Assembly (NCBI RefSeq): GCF_000219915.2
Contig: NC_017964.1
Coordinates: 2,604,001-2,668,000, forward strand
DNA: 64,000 nucleotides
From: Advenella kashmirensis WT001
Lineage (GTDB): Bacteria; Pseudomonadota; Gammaproteobacteria; Burkholderiales; Burkholderiaceae_B
Reading direction: 5' to 3'
Made by a program: the position numbers and the translations under genes. Under the pieces are notes generated by a model, which saw nothing but the letters and a program-made list of their open reading frames with translations, was not told the DNA's origin and made no database searches. The number at the start of each line of letters is the position of its first letter. The stretch's first letter is position 1. Positions 20,701 through 31,219 of this stretch are shown in pieces.

Positions 20701-22512
20701 TCAGGCCTGCGCCGGTGCAGGCGGCGTTTCTATGGGTCGCGTGTACCAGGTCCCGTCACCGTTCAGATGCAACAGATGCGAGTGTTGCGGAATCAATGTG
20801 CTGCGGTGGCCGACGCTGATCAATTTCAACTGGGGCAGACGCTGGTGGACCAGACGATACATCGCGTCTTCCAGACCTTCGTCCATTGCCGACGTAGCCT
20901 CGTCAATGAAAGCGGCGGACGGCGCTGCCAGGAGCAAACGGGCAAAGGCAACGCGCTGCTGCTCGCCTAGCGACAGGGTGTGCGACCAACTGACTGTTTC
21001 CTCAATCCGAGCTTGCAGGTGAGCCAGGTGTACGTCAAGCAGGGCCTGCTTACCTTTTTCCAGGCCGTCTGCCGGCACCGAATTCGGATAATACAGCGCT
21101 TCAAGCAAGGAGCCTTCCGGCACATACGGCTTCTGTGACAGGAACAAAATATCGTCTTCGGGGCGTACGATCGTGCCGCTGGAATATGGCCAAAGGCCAG
21201 CTATGGCGCGCAGAATGGTGGTCTTACCAGAGCCCGAAGGACCCTGCAGCAGCCAGTACTGGCCCTTTTCGACACGCATGGACAGATCATTAACCAGTTC
21301 CTGGCCTAGCGGCGTACGAATGCTCACATCCTCAAGCAGAACCGTGTCGCCATCCTGCCGGACATCGGGCAATGGCAAGGCGTCGGCATTTTCAATATTG
21401 GTGAGAAATCCATGCAGCCGATTCAGTGTGGCCCGGTAGCCGGCAAAAGTATCATACGCGTTACGGAAGAACGACAAGTTATCATGCAGCGTGCCAAATG
21501 CCTGGGCACTCTGGGTCATGGCGCCCAGCGTAATCTGCTCGGAGAAAAAACGCGGCGCCTGAATAATAAAGGGGAAAATGACCGCAGTCTGCGAGACAAA
21601 GAAGTTGAACCCCTGAAACTTGACGCTTCGATGCACAATAGCCCAGACATTGCTGATAATCTGCTTAAAACGGCTCATCAGCTTGCCCATTTCGATTTTT
21701 TCGCCTTTGTAGAAAGCGATGCTTTCGGCGTATTCACGCACGCGGACCAGGGAATATCGATAGTCCGCATTGAATTTCTCATCCAGGAAATTGAGCAGAA
21801 TAAGGGGTCGGCCGATCCGGAATGCAAAGACAGTGGCAATCAGAATATAAATAAACAGGGCAAAAACCATGCCCCGCGGGATGGTGACCCCGGCCAGCGT
21901 AATGTCACCAGACAGGGTCCACAGGATAATGGTAAAGGCGACCGCCGAAACCAGAGAGCTGACTACCCCCAGACAAAGGTCGAGCGATACCGTGACGAAG
22001 TTGGCGATGTCCTGCTGGATACGCTGGTCCGGGTTATCTGCCGGCGTGCTAAGGTAATGGGAACGGTAATAGCTGGTGCGCGACAGCCATTTGTTCAGGA
22101 AAACGCCGTTGAGCGATTCGCGCCAGTTGATCGTAAAGGCCTGCTGCAGATAGAATGTGACCAGGGAGCGGATAATGTGAATACCTGCCAGGATGGTAAA
22201 AACACCCATCTGAATCCAGAAACTGGTCTCGTCCAGTTTTTGCAGCGCAGTATACATGCTGTTGTACCAATTGGAAAACAGCACACTGACGCGTACGCCT
22301 GACAGACTGAGCAGCAAGATGACGCTGAACATCACAAGGGGGCGTGCCGAGCGCCGGGGATTGAAATAATCGCCGGCCAGCTTCCAAAACTGCCGCCCCC
22401 AATGGGTATAGCGCGTCAGCAACCAGCCGCTGGCCACGATAGCGGCAAATGAAATCACATAGGCCTGTATAAGCCAGAAGGCACTATCCTTTAATTCCTG
22501 ACCCCAGTCCAT
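20701..22512 (-). CDS. SbmA/BacA- or YddA-like ABC transporter (fused permease and ATPase)
   Basis: Full-length 603-residue ABC half-transporter of the ABCD/SbmA-BacA type, likely an inner-membrane exporter or importer of peptides or lipophilic compounds; the substrate is unknown. The N-terminal region (about 1-350) has six hydrophobic segments, with the family stretch FLNKWLSRTSYYRSHYLS and NPDQRIQQDIANF. The C-terminal ATPase has Walker A GPSGSGKTT (near 415), signature LSLGEQQRVAFAR and Walker B AAFIDEATSAMDE. YddA of E. coli has the same fused layout, whereas SbmA itself lacks the ATPase. The frame is intact. The GNAT gene follows in the same unit. Confidence 0.9.
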   Translation of the reverse strand: MDWGQELKDSAFWLIQAYVISFAAIVASGWLLTRYTHWGRQFWKLAGDYFNPRRSARPLVMFSVILLLSLSGVRVSVLFSNWYNSMYTALQKLDETSFWIQMGVFTILAGIHIIRSLVTFYLQQAFTINWRESLNGVFLNKWLSRTSYYRSHYLSTPADNPDQRIQQDIANFVTVSLDLCLGVVSSLVSAVAFTIILWTLSGDITLAGVTIPRGMVFALFIYILIATVFAFRIGRPLILLNFLDEKFNADYRYSLVRVREYAESIAFYKGEKIEMGKLMSRFKQIISNVWAIVHRSVKFQGFNFFVSQTAVIFPFIIQAPRFFSEQITLGAMTQSAQAFGTLHDNLSFFRNAYDTFAGYRATLNRLHGFLTNIENADALPLPDVRQDGDTVLLEDVSIRTPLGQELVNDLSMRVEKGQYWLLQGPSGSGKTTILRAIAGLWPYSSGTIVRPEDDILFLSQKPYVPEGSLLEALYYPNSVPADGLEKGKQALLDVHLAHLQARIEETVSWSHTLSLGEQQRVAFARLLLAAPSAAFIDEATSAMDEGLEDAMYRLVHQRLPQLKLISVGHRSTLIPQHSHLLHLNGDGTWYTRPIETPPAPAQA

Positions 22513-22716
22513 TCACACTCCTGTATCCTGATTTGTGCACTGCATTGCGCAACCATCGGGCGCAGCATCCGCGAAAAAGAGTCACTTTACCTTAACTGGC
22601 GGGGATGCTGTCAATCCGAGCGTGCACGAATGTAATAATTATCGCGCTCGCAAGGTCCTGAAAACCCGTGGATTTATCTGCTACTATTTGATGATCTAAA
22701 TAACTGGAGTCCCTTG

Positions 22717-24290
22717 ATGGAGCTGTTGCTTGACCCAAATATATGGGTAGGCTTGATTACACTGATTGTTCTGGAGTTGGTGCTGGGCATAGACAACCTT
22801 GTCTTTATTGCCATTCTCGTCGACAAACTCCCCCCAAGCAGCGTGACAAAGCTCGCATTACCGGACTTGCCCTGGCCCTGATCATGCGGCTCATGCTGCT
22901 GTCAGTCATGTCGTGGCTGATCAAACTGACCACGCCGCTATTTTCCCTTTACACGCTGTCGTTCTCGGGCCGGGACCTGATCCTGATCGCCGGCGGTTTC
23001 TTTCTGCTGTTCAAGGGTACCCTTGAATTGCATGAACGGCTTGAAGGCAAAACCAGGGCCTCTACCGGCCCGCGCGTCTATGCCAGCTTCGGCGTGATTG
23101 TCACACAGATCATTGCCCTGGACGCCATCTTTTCGCTGGACTCGATTATCACCGCTGTTGGTATGGTCGATCATCTGCCGGTCATGTTTGCTGCCGTGAT
23201 CATCGCCATGGCGGTGATGCTGGTTGCATCCAAGCCCCTGACCAACTTTGTCAACCAGCACCCGACCGTGGTCGTGCTGTGCCTGGGTTTCCTGCTTATG
23301 ATCGGCTTTTCGCTGCTGGCCGAAGGCTTTGGCTTCAAGGTGCCCAAGGGCTATTTGTACGCGGCCATCGGTTTTTCGGTCATGATCGAAATCTTCAACC
23401 AGATCGCGCGTCACAGCATCAAGCGCACCGAAGCCACCCGCCCCATGCGCGAGCGTACGGCCGAAGGGATTTTGCGAATGCTGGGCAAACGTCCGCCGGA
23501 CGAGGCGCATATGGAAAATCCCAACCAGCAGGCTGAACAACCCGTTGTTTTTGAAGACGAAGAACGCTATATGGTTAGCGGCGTGCTCACGCTTGCCGAC
23601 CGCAGCATTCATTCGATCATGACGCCGCGTGCAGATATTTCATGGATCAATATCGAAGATGATATCAATAAGATCCGCGATGAAATCATCAACACGCCCC
23701 ATACCTTCTTTCCGATCTGCCGCGGTGCGCTGGATGAAATCATCGGAGTCGGCCGGGCACGTGATCTGATTGCAGATATTCTTACCGAAGGCCGAATCAA
23801 TGTCAAAAAACTGCGCAAGCCGCTGGTGGTGCCCGAGTCCATCAACATCCTGACGCTGATCCAGACACTTAAGGAAAGTCGCGGCCAACTGGTGGTAATC
23901 ACAGATGAATTTGGCGCGATCGAAGGCCTGGTGACGCCGATGGACGTATTCGAAGCAATCGCCGGTGAATTCCCGGACGAAGATGAAACCCCCGACATTG
24001 TGGAGCTGGGCGAAGGACGCTGGATGATCGATGGCGCAGCCGACCTGCGTCACCTGGAGCAGATCCTGAACATTGATGGACTGTACGACGACAACGAAGA
24101 GACCGCCACGCTGGCCGGCTACCTGCTGCGACAGTTTGACCGGCTGGCCGAGCCCGGCGATGTCTTCGAACTGGAACATGGCCCGATCAAAACCGTCTTC
24201 AAGGTCGTGGCTCTGGACGGCCGGCGTATTGGCCAGGTCAGCGTCGAACAGTATCGCGAGAAAAACCCCGAAGAGTTGCTGGATATATAA
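22717..24290 (+). CDS. TerC-family membrane protein with CBS pair and CorC domain, YoaE/YegH-like (one frameshift)
   Basis: Inner-membrane protein with an N-terminal TerC domain of about 230 residues, two CBS repeats (about 290-420) and a C-terminal CorC/HlyC transporter-associated domain (about 430-515). Proposed roles in metal handling are not proven. The ATG at 22717 gives [20 protein letters not shown] and the TerC motif [18 protein letters not shown] run of six C at about 22833 should be seven, since adding one joins it to [48 protein letters not shown] and DGAADL mark the CBS and CorC parts. About 524 residues, normal for YoaE. A terminator follows. Confidence 0.9.
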
Positions 24291-24370
24291 AACCTGATAT
24301 TGCGCACTGCGTGGTGCAAGCGCCATCAACGATAGCATCTCCGTTTATAAACTTATTACCTGATTTTCCA

Positions 24371-24396
24371 AGCCCGCTTTCGCGGGCTTTATTTTT
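24371..24396 (+). terminator. Rho-independent terminator after the TerC-CBS gene
   Basis: AGCCCGC, 4-nt loop TTTC, GCGGGCT, then TATTTTTTC. It lies 80 bp after the stop codon. Confidence 0.9.
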
Positions 24397-24612
24397 TCAT
24401 TCTTTTCTTCTTATCACAAACGAAATAAAACGAGACGTGGCGCAGATCCTGCCGCCACAGGCTTATATCTGCCACTTTACCGAACGCGCTTTTATATTGT
24501 TCCTGTGCATATCATTATCAGAATTTAATCGTTCGTGCCGGCGGCCGGGTTCTCTACACTGAACCCACTTGCATTATTGCTCTCCTCCAATTTTGACAGA
24601 CACAGGCCGCTC
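24397..24612 (+). other. Upstream region of the sulfate uptake operon
   Basis: About 215 bp without a gene, AT-rich, between a terminator and sbp. It must contain the operon promoter. In related bacteria such promoters are controlled by CysB/Cbl, but I could not place a confident -35/-10 pair or CysB site. Confidence 0.4.
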
Positions 24613-25629
24613 ATGACTACCCGTTCCACCCTTTTTCGCAATATCTCGATTGCCGCCGTCTCGGTCGCTGCCCTCCTGTCTGCGGCGCACGCCAAAGACC
24701 TTACTTTACTGAACGTGTCCTACGATCCCACCCGCGAACTGTATCAGGAGATAGACGGTATTTTTGCTGCGCAATGGCAGGAAAAAACCGGCGACAAGCT
24801 GACCATCAAACAATCGCATGGCGGCTCCGGCTCCCAGGCCCGTTCGGTGGACAACGGCCTGGATGCCGACGTGGTGACCCTGGCGCTGGCCATCGACATC
24901 AACAATATCGCCCGCAAGAGCAAGCGTATTAACGCAGACTGGGAGACCAAGTTCCCGCACAACAGTACGCCCTTTACCTCCACCATTGTGTTTCTGGTGC
25001 GCAAGGGCAACCCCAAGGGTATTCGCGACTGGGGCGACCTGATTAAACCAGATGTCCAGGTGATCACCCCCAACCCCAAGACGTCGGGCGGCGCACGCTG
25101 GAACTATCTGGCTGCGTATGCCTGGGCCAAGGCCCGGCCGGAAGGCACTGAGGAATCTGCAAAACAGTATCTGAAGGACCTGTACAGCCATGTGCCAGTC
25201 CTGGATTCGGGCGCACGCGGCTCAACCCTGACTTTCGTACAGCGCCAGATCGGGGACGTATTGCTGGCCTGGGAAAACGAAGCATTCCTGGCCCAAAAAG
25301 AACTGGGCAAGGGGCAGTTTGACATCATCGTGCCTTCGCTTTCGGTACTGGCCGAGCCGCCGGTGGCCATTGTCGACAAGGTCGTGGACAAGCGCGGCAC
25401 CCGCGAAGTGGCCACCGCCTATTTGAATTTCCTGTATACGCCCGAAGCGCAGCGCATCGCGATCAAAAACTTCTACCGCCCCACCGATCCGAGCCTGGCC
25501 GCAGAAGCAGACAAGCTATTTCCGCCACTAAAAACCATTTCGATTGCTGAGCTGGGCGGCTGGGATGCAGCCAACCAAAAGCATTTTGCTGACGGCGCCA
25601 TTTTTGATCAGATCTACCTGAAAAAATAA
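24613..25629 (+). CDS. sbp: Periplasmic sulfate-binding protein
   Basis: Captures sulfate (or thiosulfate) in the periplasm for the CysTWA importer. The ATG at 24613 gives a signal peptide with a basic start, the hydrophobic core [14 protein letters not shown] and an AHA cleavage site after residue 27. The mature protein has the family stretches [47 protein letters not shown] (as ITPNPKTSG) and LDSGARGST. 338 residues, normal length. Frame intact. It is the first gene of the unit sbp-cysT-cysW-cysA. Sbp and CysP overlap in specificity and cannot be told apart safely here. Confidence 0.95.
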   Translation: MTTRSTLFRNISIAAVSVAALLSAAHAKDLTLLNVSYDPTRELYQEIDGIFAAQWQEKTGDKLTIKQSHGGSGSQARSVDNGLDADVVTLALAIDINNIARKSKRINADWETKFPHNSTPFTSTIVFLVRKGNPKGIRDWGDLIKPDVQVITPNPKTSGGARWNYLAAYAWAKARPEGTEESAKQYLKDLYSHVPVLDSGARGSTLTFVQRQIGDVLLAWENEAFLAQKELGKGQFDIIVPSLSVLAEPPVAIVDKVVDKRGTREVATAYLNFLYTPEAQRIAIKNFYRPTDPSLAAEADKLFPPLKTISIAELGGWDAANQKHFADGAIFDQIYLKK

Positions 25630-25654
25630 TGCCACTTTCAATTGACGTGCTGCA

Positions 25655-26491
25655 ATGACGCTGCTTAGAAAACAATATTCGGTTTTACCCGGCTTTGGCG
25701 TGACGCTGGGCATTACCCTTTTCTGGCTCAGCCTGATTGTGCTGATTCCGTTTGCCGTCCTGTTTGGCTGGGCAGCCCAGTCCGGGATCGAAGGCTTTCT
25801 GAAAACCATTCTGAACGAACGCGTGATTCACTCACTATATGTGACCTTCGGCACTTCCTTGATTGCGGTGCTGATCAATGTCGTATTCGGTCTGGTCACT
25901 GCCTGGGTATTGGTCAGATACACTTTTCCAGGGAAAAAGCTCATCGATGCTTTCATCGACCTGCCCTTTGCCCTGCCCACTGCCGTTGCCGGTATTGCGT
26001 TGACGACCCTGTATGCACCCAACGGCCTGCTGGGCAGCCTGTTTGCCTCGCTGGGTATCCGGATTGCCTATACGCCAACCGGCATTGTGATTGCGCTGAT
26101 CTTTATCAGCCTGCCCTTTATCGTTCGGACAGTCCAGCCGGTATTGGAAGATCTGGAACCGGAATTGGAAGACGCCGCCACCTGCCTTGGCGCCAATCGC
26201 TGGCAAATCTTTGCCAAGGTTATCTTTCCCGCCATTGCGCCGGCCCTGCTTACCGGCGCCGCCATGGCCTTTGCCCGGGCTGCCGGCGAATATGGCTCGG
26301 TAATTTTTATCGCCGGCAATATTCCCATGGTCTCGGAAATCACACCGCTGCTGATTACCGCCAAGCTGGAACAGTCGGACTACACCGGCGCGACCGCGCT
26401 GGCCGTGCTGATGCTGATGATTTCCTTCCTGGTCCTGTTGCTGATCAATCTGGTTCAGCGCTGGAATAATAAACGTAACGGCATGAACTGA
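25655..26491 (+). CDS. cysT: Sulfate ABC transporter permease CysT
   Basis: One of two inner-membrane permeases of the sulfate/thiosulfate importer. 278 residues with six predicted hydrophobic segments. The EAA loop that docks on CysA is visible (EDAATCLGANRWQIFAKV). FGLVTAWVLVRYTFPGKK and DLPFALPTAVAGI are typical family stretches. It lies 25 bp after sbp and 11 bp before cysW. Frame intact. Also named cysU. Confidence 0.95.
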   Translation: MTLLRKQYSVLPGFGVTLGITLFWLSLIVLIPFAVLFGWAAQSGIEGFLKTILNERVIHSLYVTFGTSLIAVLINVVFGLVTAWVLVRYTFPGKKLIDAFIDLPFALPTAVAGIALTTLYAPNGLLGSLFASLGIRIAYTPTGIVIALIFISLPFIVRTVQPVLEDLEPELEDAATCLGANRWQIFAKVIFPAIAPALLTGAAMAFARAAGEYGSVIFIAGNIPMVSEITPLLITAKLEQSDYTGATALAVLMLMISFLVLLLINLVQRWNNKRNGMN

Positions 26492-26502
26492 AAGGCAGCC
26501 AG

Positions 26503-27414
26503 ATGAACACCCAATTTCGCCGCACCGAAAAAACCTGGATACGTCTTCTGCTGACGGCTATTGCACTTGTCTTCATTTTGCTGTTTATCGCCTTGCCCAT
26601 GTTGCTGGTCTTTGCAGAAGCATTCAGCAGGGGCTGGGCATTCTACCGTGACACCCTGAGCGAATCGGACGCGCTGTCGGCCATTTTCCTGACGCTACTG
26701 ACGGCTGCCATTGCCGTGCCCCTGAATGTGATTTTCGGCGTCGCCGCCGCCTGGGCCATCGCTCGCTTCAATTTTCGCGGCAAGAGCTTTCTGATCACAT
26801 TGATTGATCTGCCATTCTCGGTGTCACCTGTGGTTGCCGGCCTGATGTATCTACTGCTCTTTGGCAACCAGACGGCGTTGGGCTTGTGGCTGGATGCGCA
26901 TGATTTGAAAATTATTTTTGCCGTCCCCGGTATTGTGCTGGCGACCACCTTCGTCACCTTTCCGTTCGTTGCCCGTGAACTCATTCCACTGATGCAGGCG
27001 CAGGGCGCCGATGAAGAACAGGCCGCATTGGTGCTGGGTGCCGGCAGCCTGCAGACACTATGGCATATCACATTGCCAAATATCAAATGGGGCCTGCTGT
27101 ACGGCGTGATCCTGACCAATGCCCGGGCCATGGGCGAGTTTGGTGCCGTCAGCGTTATTTCCGGTCATATACGAGGGGTCACCAATACCATCCCCCTGCA
27201 CGTAGAGATCCTTTATAACGAATTCAATATTGCCGGCGCGTTTGTATGCGCTTCGGTGCTGGCGCTGCTGGCCATCGTCACATTGATCCTCAAATCCGTC
27301 ATCGAATGGCGTCAGCATCGTTCTCACCAGCAATCGCTGCGGCGCAGCGGCAGCCCCGTGCAATCGACCGCAGACAGCCGAATCGGCACTGCTGCCGCGA
27401 TAAGCGCAACATGA
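26503..27414 (+). CDS. cysW: Sulfate ABC transporter permease CysW
   Basis: Second permease of the sulfate importer, 303 residues. It has six hydrophobic segments, DLPFSVSPVVAGLMYLLLFG, and an EAA-type loop (QAALVLGAGSLQTLWHITL). AMGEFGAVSVISGHI is the conserved C-terminal motif. The last 30 residues are hydrophilic and Ser/Arg-rich. The ATG at 26503 is preceded by AAGGCAGCC, an acceptable ribosome binding site. Frame intact. cysA follows after about 100 bp. Confidence 0.95.
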   Translation: MNTQFRRTEKTWIRLLLTAIALVFILLFIALPMLLVFAEAFSRGWAFYRDTLSESDALSAIFLTLLTAAIAVPLNVIFGVAAAWAIARFNFRGKSFLITLIDLPFSVSPVVAGLMYLLLFGNQTALGLWLDAHDLKIIFAVPGIVLATTFVTFPFVARELIPLMQAQGADEEQAALVLGAGSLQTLWHITLPNIKWGLLYGVILTNARAMGEFGAVSVISGHIRGVTNTIPLHVEILYNEFNIAGAFVCASVLALLAIVTLILKSVIEWRQHRSHQQSLRRSGSPVQSTADSRIGTAAAISAT

Positions 27415-27513
27415 AATTGATACAGCCGGCAATCGGTTCAACCGCTGCGGTTGCCGTCCGATTTTTCACCTTGCAGCAACCACTGCCCCTGCAGACAGAA
27501 CAAGGAATTTATT

Positions 27514-28595
27514 GTGAGCATTGAAGTTCGTCATGTCACAAAAACATTTGGTGACTTTACCGCCCTGGCCAATATCAGCCTGCAGATCCACAGCGGCCAA
27601 TTGCTGGCGCTGCTGGGGCCGTCCGGCTGCGGCAAAACAACGCTGCTCAAAATCGTGGCCGGGCTGGAGCAACCCGATTCAGGCCAGTTGCTGTTCGAAG
27701 GCGTCGATGCCACACACAAGCATGTTACCGAGCGCGGCATCGGCTTCGTTTTCCAGCACTATGCGCTGTTTCGCCATATGACGGTATTCGATAATATTGC
27801 TTTCGGGCTGAACGTCAAGCCACGGCGCAGCCGCCCATCGAAAGCGCAAATCCACGACAAGGTACATCGTTTGCTGAAAATGGTCCAACTGGATTGGCTG
27901 GCCGATGCGTATCCCAGCCAACTGTCAGGCGGGCAGCGTCAGCGTATCGCGCTGGCCCGCTCGCTGGCCGTCGAGCCGCAAGTGCTGTTGCTGGACGAGC
28001 CTTTTGGGGCACTGGATGCCCGGGTTCGCAAGGATCTGCGGCGCTGGTTGCGGCAATTACATGACGAGATTCATCTGACCAGTATCTTCGTTACGCATGA
28101 CCAGGAAGAAGCGCTGGAAGTCTCTGATCGGGTTGTCGTAATGAACCATGGCCGGATAGAGCAAGTGGGCACACCCGACGAAATCTATGAACATCCGGCC
28201 AGCGCGTTTGTCACCCAGTTTCTGGCGACGTCAATCTCTTTCACGGTCGTATTCAGGATGAACAGTTCACTCGCGGCGATTATGCACAACCCCTGGCGCC
28301 GGGCAATATCCCCGGCAGCAGCGACGATGAAGTGACTGCGTACATCCGCCCTCACGATATCGAACTGACCCAGGACGCCAGCAATGCGCTGGACCGCGGA
28401 ACGATCGAGCATGTACATGCCATCGGCCCGGTTGTGCGTCTGGAACTTGCTCGCGCAGGCTCTCCGGATCCCATTGAAGTTGTCATGACGCGCGAACGCT
28501 ACCGGCTGCTGGGACTGAACCCGGGCGATACGGTTTATGTCAAGCCTCGTAAAATGGCCGTCTTCACCCGAAGCAACGTGTCGGCTGCTGCCTGA
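27514..28595 (+). CDS. cysA: Sulfate ABC transporter ATP-binding protein CysA (one frameshift)
   Basis: ATPase of the sulfate/thiosulfate importer. I chose the GTG at 27514 because it has an AAGGA site 7 bases upstream and gives the family start [15 protein letters not shown]. Walker [10 protein letters not shown], signature [16 protein letters not shown] and Walker [14 protein letters not shown] are intact. At about 28223 GGG has become GG in the codons for FLGDVN, so the last third of the protein (TOBE-like domain, with IRPHDIELT) is in the next frame to 28595. Restored length is about 360 residues, normal. Last gene of the operon. Confidence 0.94.
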
Positions 28596-28730
28596 ATATC
28601 TGGCGCGGCGCTATCGTCCAACGCTACCCGATCCTCGGCGATATTCCGGATGGTTGCGCCGGCATTTGTTCACCGTCACGTTGCGCGTAACGCCTTGCCG
28701 CCGCCAGCTTCAAAGCCCAATATACTTGAC

Positions 28731-28782
28731 AAAAAAAGGCACCGTCAAAGGCGGGCTTTTCAGCCCTGCTTCTGGCGGTGCC
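28731..28782 (-). terminator. Nested-hairpin terminator of cysN
   Basis: On the minus strand, GGCACCG and CGGTGCC form an outer 7-bp stem enclosing an inner hairpin GGGCT-GAAA-AGCCC. Seven T follow (28737-28731). It sits between the convergent cysA and cysN ends, about 105 bp beyond the cysN stop. Confidence 0.85.
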
Positions 28783-28887
28783 GTTCAAAACGGTGCCGGG
28801 TTTAACAATCCACTTTTACAATACGCTACTGGTACCCCACCCAGGCTGCGAGATAGCTATCATGCACCTTCCCGGCCAAAAGAGATG

Positions 28888-30197
28888 TCATGCCGTTTTC
28901 GCCACTGCCTTGATAATACCGGCAGCAACCGTGTTATTGCTGACCTCGTCAATCAGGATAAAGGACCCGGTGACGGCATTCTCGTCATAACTGTCACTCA
29001 CCAGGGCTTTTGCAACGTGAGCTGGACCTCGCCAATATCGTTCAGGCGCAATTGCTCGCTGCCCGTTTCGTTTAACAGTGTTTTTACGTCCAGTACCTTA
29101 TTGATCCTGTTGATTCTGACCGGAATGCTGGCAAACGTATGGCGCAACAGATACTTGCGCTTCAGTTGCAGCGGGTCGGCATCAAACCAGCACAGATCCG
29201 CATGGATATCACGCCTGGCCTCAACCTGTGCATCTGCAGCAACAAAGATATCACCACGCGATACATCAATATCCCGGTCCAGACTGATTGTCAGAACATC
29301 GCCCGCCACCGCGGTAGATACTTCGCCGTCCGGGCCCAGTATTTCCTTGACAATTCCCGTCTGATTGCCCGGCAACACCCTGAGTGCCTGGCCGACAGAG
29401 AGTTGTCCACCGGCAACTTTGCCCATATAGCCACGAAAATCGTCTGCCTGGTTACCATCCTGGCGTACCACAAGTTGCACCGGAAACCGCAGGGCAGCAG
29501 GATCATTCTCGCCTGGCTGAGCCAGTTCGAGCGACTCCAGTATCGACAGCAGTGGTTGCCCTTGATACCAGGGCATGTTTTCGCTGCGCGTGACGACATT
29601 GTCGCCACCCAGTGCCGACACTGGAATATAGCGCACGTCAGTCAGGCCAAGTTGAGTGGCCAATTGTGCATAGGCATCACAGATTTTCTCAAACCGTTGT
29701 TGATCAAAACCGATCAGATCCATTTTGTTGACGGCCACCACAATGTGCCTGATGCCGAGCAAGCGCAATAACGCACTGTGTCGGCGGGTTTGCGCCAGCA
29801 AGCTCACGTTATCCTGCGCATCCAGGGCGCGCACCGGATCAATCAACACGACTGCAGCATCGGCTGTCGACGCACCGGTCACCATATTGCGCGTGTATTG
29901 TTCGTGGCCTGGCGTGTCGGCAATAATAAACTTGCGCTTTGCCGTCGAAAAATAGCGGTAGGCAACGTCGATCGTAATGCCCTGCTCCCGTTCTGCTTCC
30001 AGCCCGTCAGTCAGCAAGGAAAAATCAATCTGCTCGCCAATTGTGCGCTTGTGTTTAGCATTGCGCACAGCCAGCAGTTGATCGCTCAATACCGCTTTGC
30101 TGTCAAACAGCAACCGTCCAATAAGCGTGCTTTTTCCATCATCGACCGAACCCGCTGTAATAAAGCGCAAGAGTCCGTTTGTATTTTCAGTTGTCAT
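28888..30197 (-). CDS. cysN: Sulfate adenylyltransferase subunit 1 (GTPase) CysN (one frameshift near the end)
   Basis: EF-Tu-like GTPase that with CysD drives ATP plus sulfate to APS. G1 GSVDDGKST, G3 DTPGHEQYTRNM and G4 NKMDLI are present. The first 399 residues are in frame. At about 29000 AAAAA has become AAAA, and the conserved end (KALVSDSYDENAVTGSF and FILIDEVSNNTVAAGII) continues in the next frame to a stop at 28888. Total is about 437 residues, the length of stand-alone CysN, so no APS kinase (CysC) domain is fused. It lies 19 bp after cysD. Confidence 0.95.
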
Positions 30198-30216
30198 ATA
30201 TGTAATTCCTGGCTGT

Positions 30217-31167
30217 TCAGAAATAGCCTTCTTTCTTGCGTTTTTCCATGGATGCTTCGCTCAGTTGGTCATCCATGCGCGTGGCCCCTCTTTCGGTAAT
30301 CTCGGCGATGGCCGTTTCCCGGATGATATCTGCCGGTGTGGCAGCCGTACTGGCGACCGGGCAGGTGCAACTGATATCGCCCACCGTTCTGAAACGGACA
30401 CTGACCACTTCGCTACGCTCCGTTTCCTGCCTGGGCGTCAGCGGCGTAACCGGCACCAGCATGTCGTTGCGACGAACAATCTCGCGGTCGTGCGCATAAT
30501 AAATATCAGGCAAGGCCAGATTTTCCTGTTCAATGTATTGCCAGATGTCCAGCTCGGTCCAGTTCGAAATGGGGAACACGCGAATCTGCTCGCCCGGATG
30601 AACACGGGCGTTATACAATTCCCACAGCTCCGGGCGCTGTGCCTTGGGATCCCATTGGCCGAATTCATCACGGAAGGAAAAAATACGTTCCTTGGCCCGG
30701 GCTTTTTCTTCGTCGCGCCGTGCCCCCCCCATAAGCGCATCAAAGCCGTGGGCCTCGATCGTTTCCAGCAACGTCACTGCCTGCGCGGCATTGCGCGAAT
30801 CCGTGGCACGCCGCAGCTTGACGGTTCCCTTGCGAATGGAGTCTTCCACGTGCCCCACCACCAGCGTGAATCCATGTTGCGCGACCAGCTCATCCCGAAA
30901 GCGGATGACTTCCGGAAAATTATGGCCGGTATCAATATGGACCAGCGCAAAAGGCAATGATGAAGGCCGCTTTCCCAGGCGAAACGCCTTGCGGGCCAGG
31001 TGCAGCATGACCACCGAATCCTTGCCGCCCGAAAACAGCAAGGCGGGCGATCTGCTTTGTGCATAGACTTCGCGAATAATATAAATGGACTCGGCTTCAA
31101 GCCGCTTCAGATGCCCGGTATGCAGATGCGCGGGGTGGTGATTAATCGAACCGGATAATGTATCCAT
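30217..31167 (-). CDS. cysD: Sulfate adenylyltransferase subunit 2 CysD
   Basis: Catalytic subunit of ATP sulfurylase. The ATG at 31167 is preceded by AGGGA and gives MDTLSGSINHH followed by LKRLEAESIYIIREV. The PP-loop SGGKDSVVMLHLARKAF is intact. GGARRDEEKARAKERIFSFRD and the C-terminal CTCPV and MEKRKKEGYF stretches are typical. About 316 residues, normal. The frame is open upstream to 31332, but that part overlaps cysH and lacks similarity; an ATG at 31203 is the other possible start. It lies between cysH and cysN in one unit. Confidence 0.96.
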   Translation of the reverse strand: MDTLSGSINHHPAHLHTGHLKRLEAESIYIIREVYAQSRSPALLFSGGKDSVVMLHLARKAFRLGKRPSSLPFALVHIDTGHNFPEVIRFRDELVAQHGFTLVVGHVEDSIRKGTVKLRRATDSRNAAQAVTLLETIEAHGFDALMGGARRDEEKARAKERIFSFRDEFGQWDPKAQRPELWELYNARVHPGEQIRVFPISNWTELDIWQYIEQENLALPDIYYAHDREIVRRNDMLVPVTPLTPRQETERSEVVSVRFRTVGDISCTCPVASTAATPADIIRETAIAEITERGATRMDDQLSEASMEKRKKEGYF

Positions 31168-31219
31168 AGCCAATGTGTTTCCCTGATAATGTGTTTGTCT
31201 CATTGCCTGCGGAGCAATG

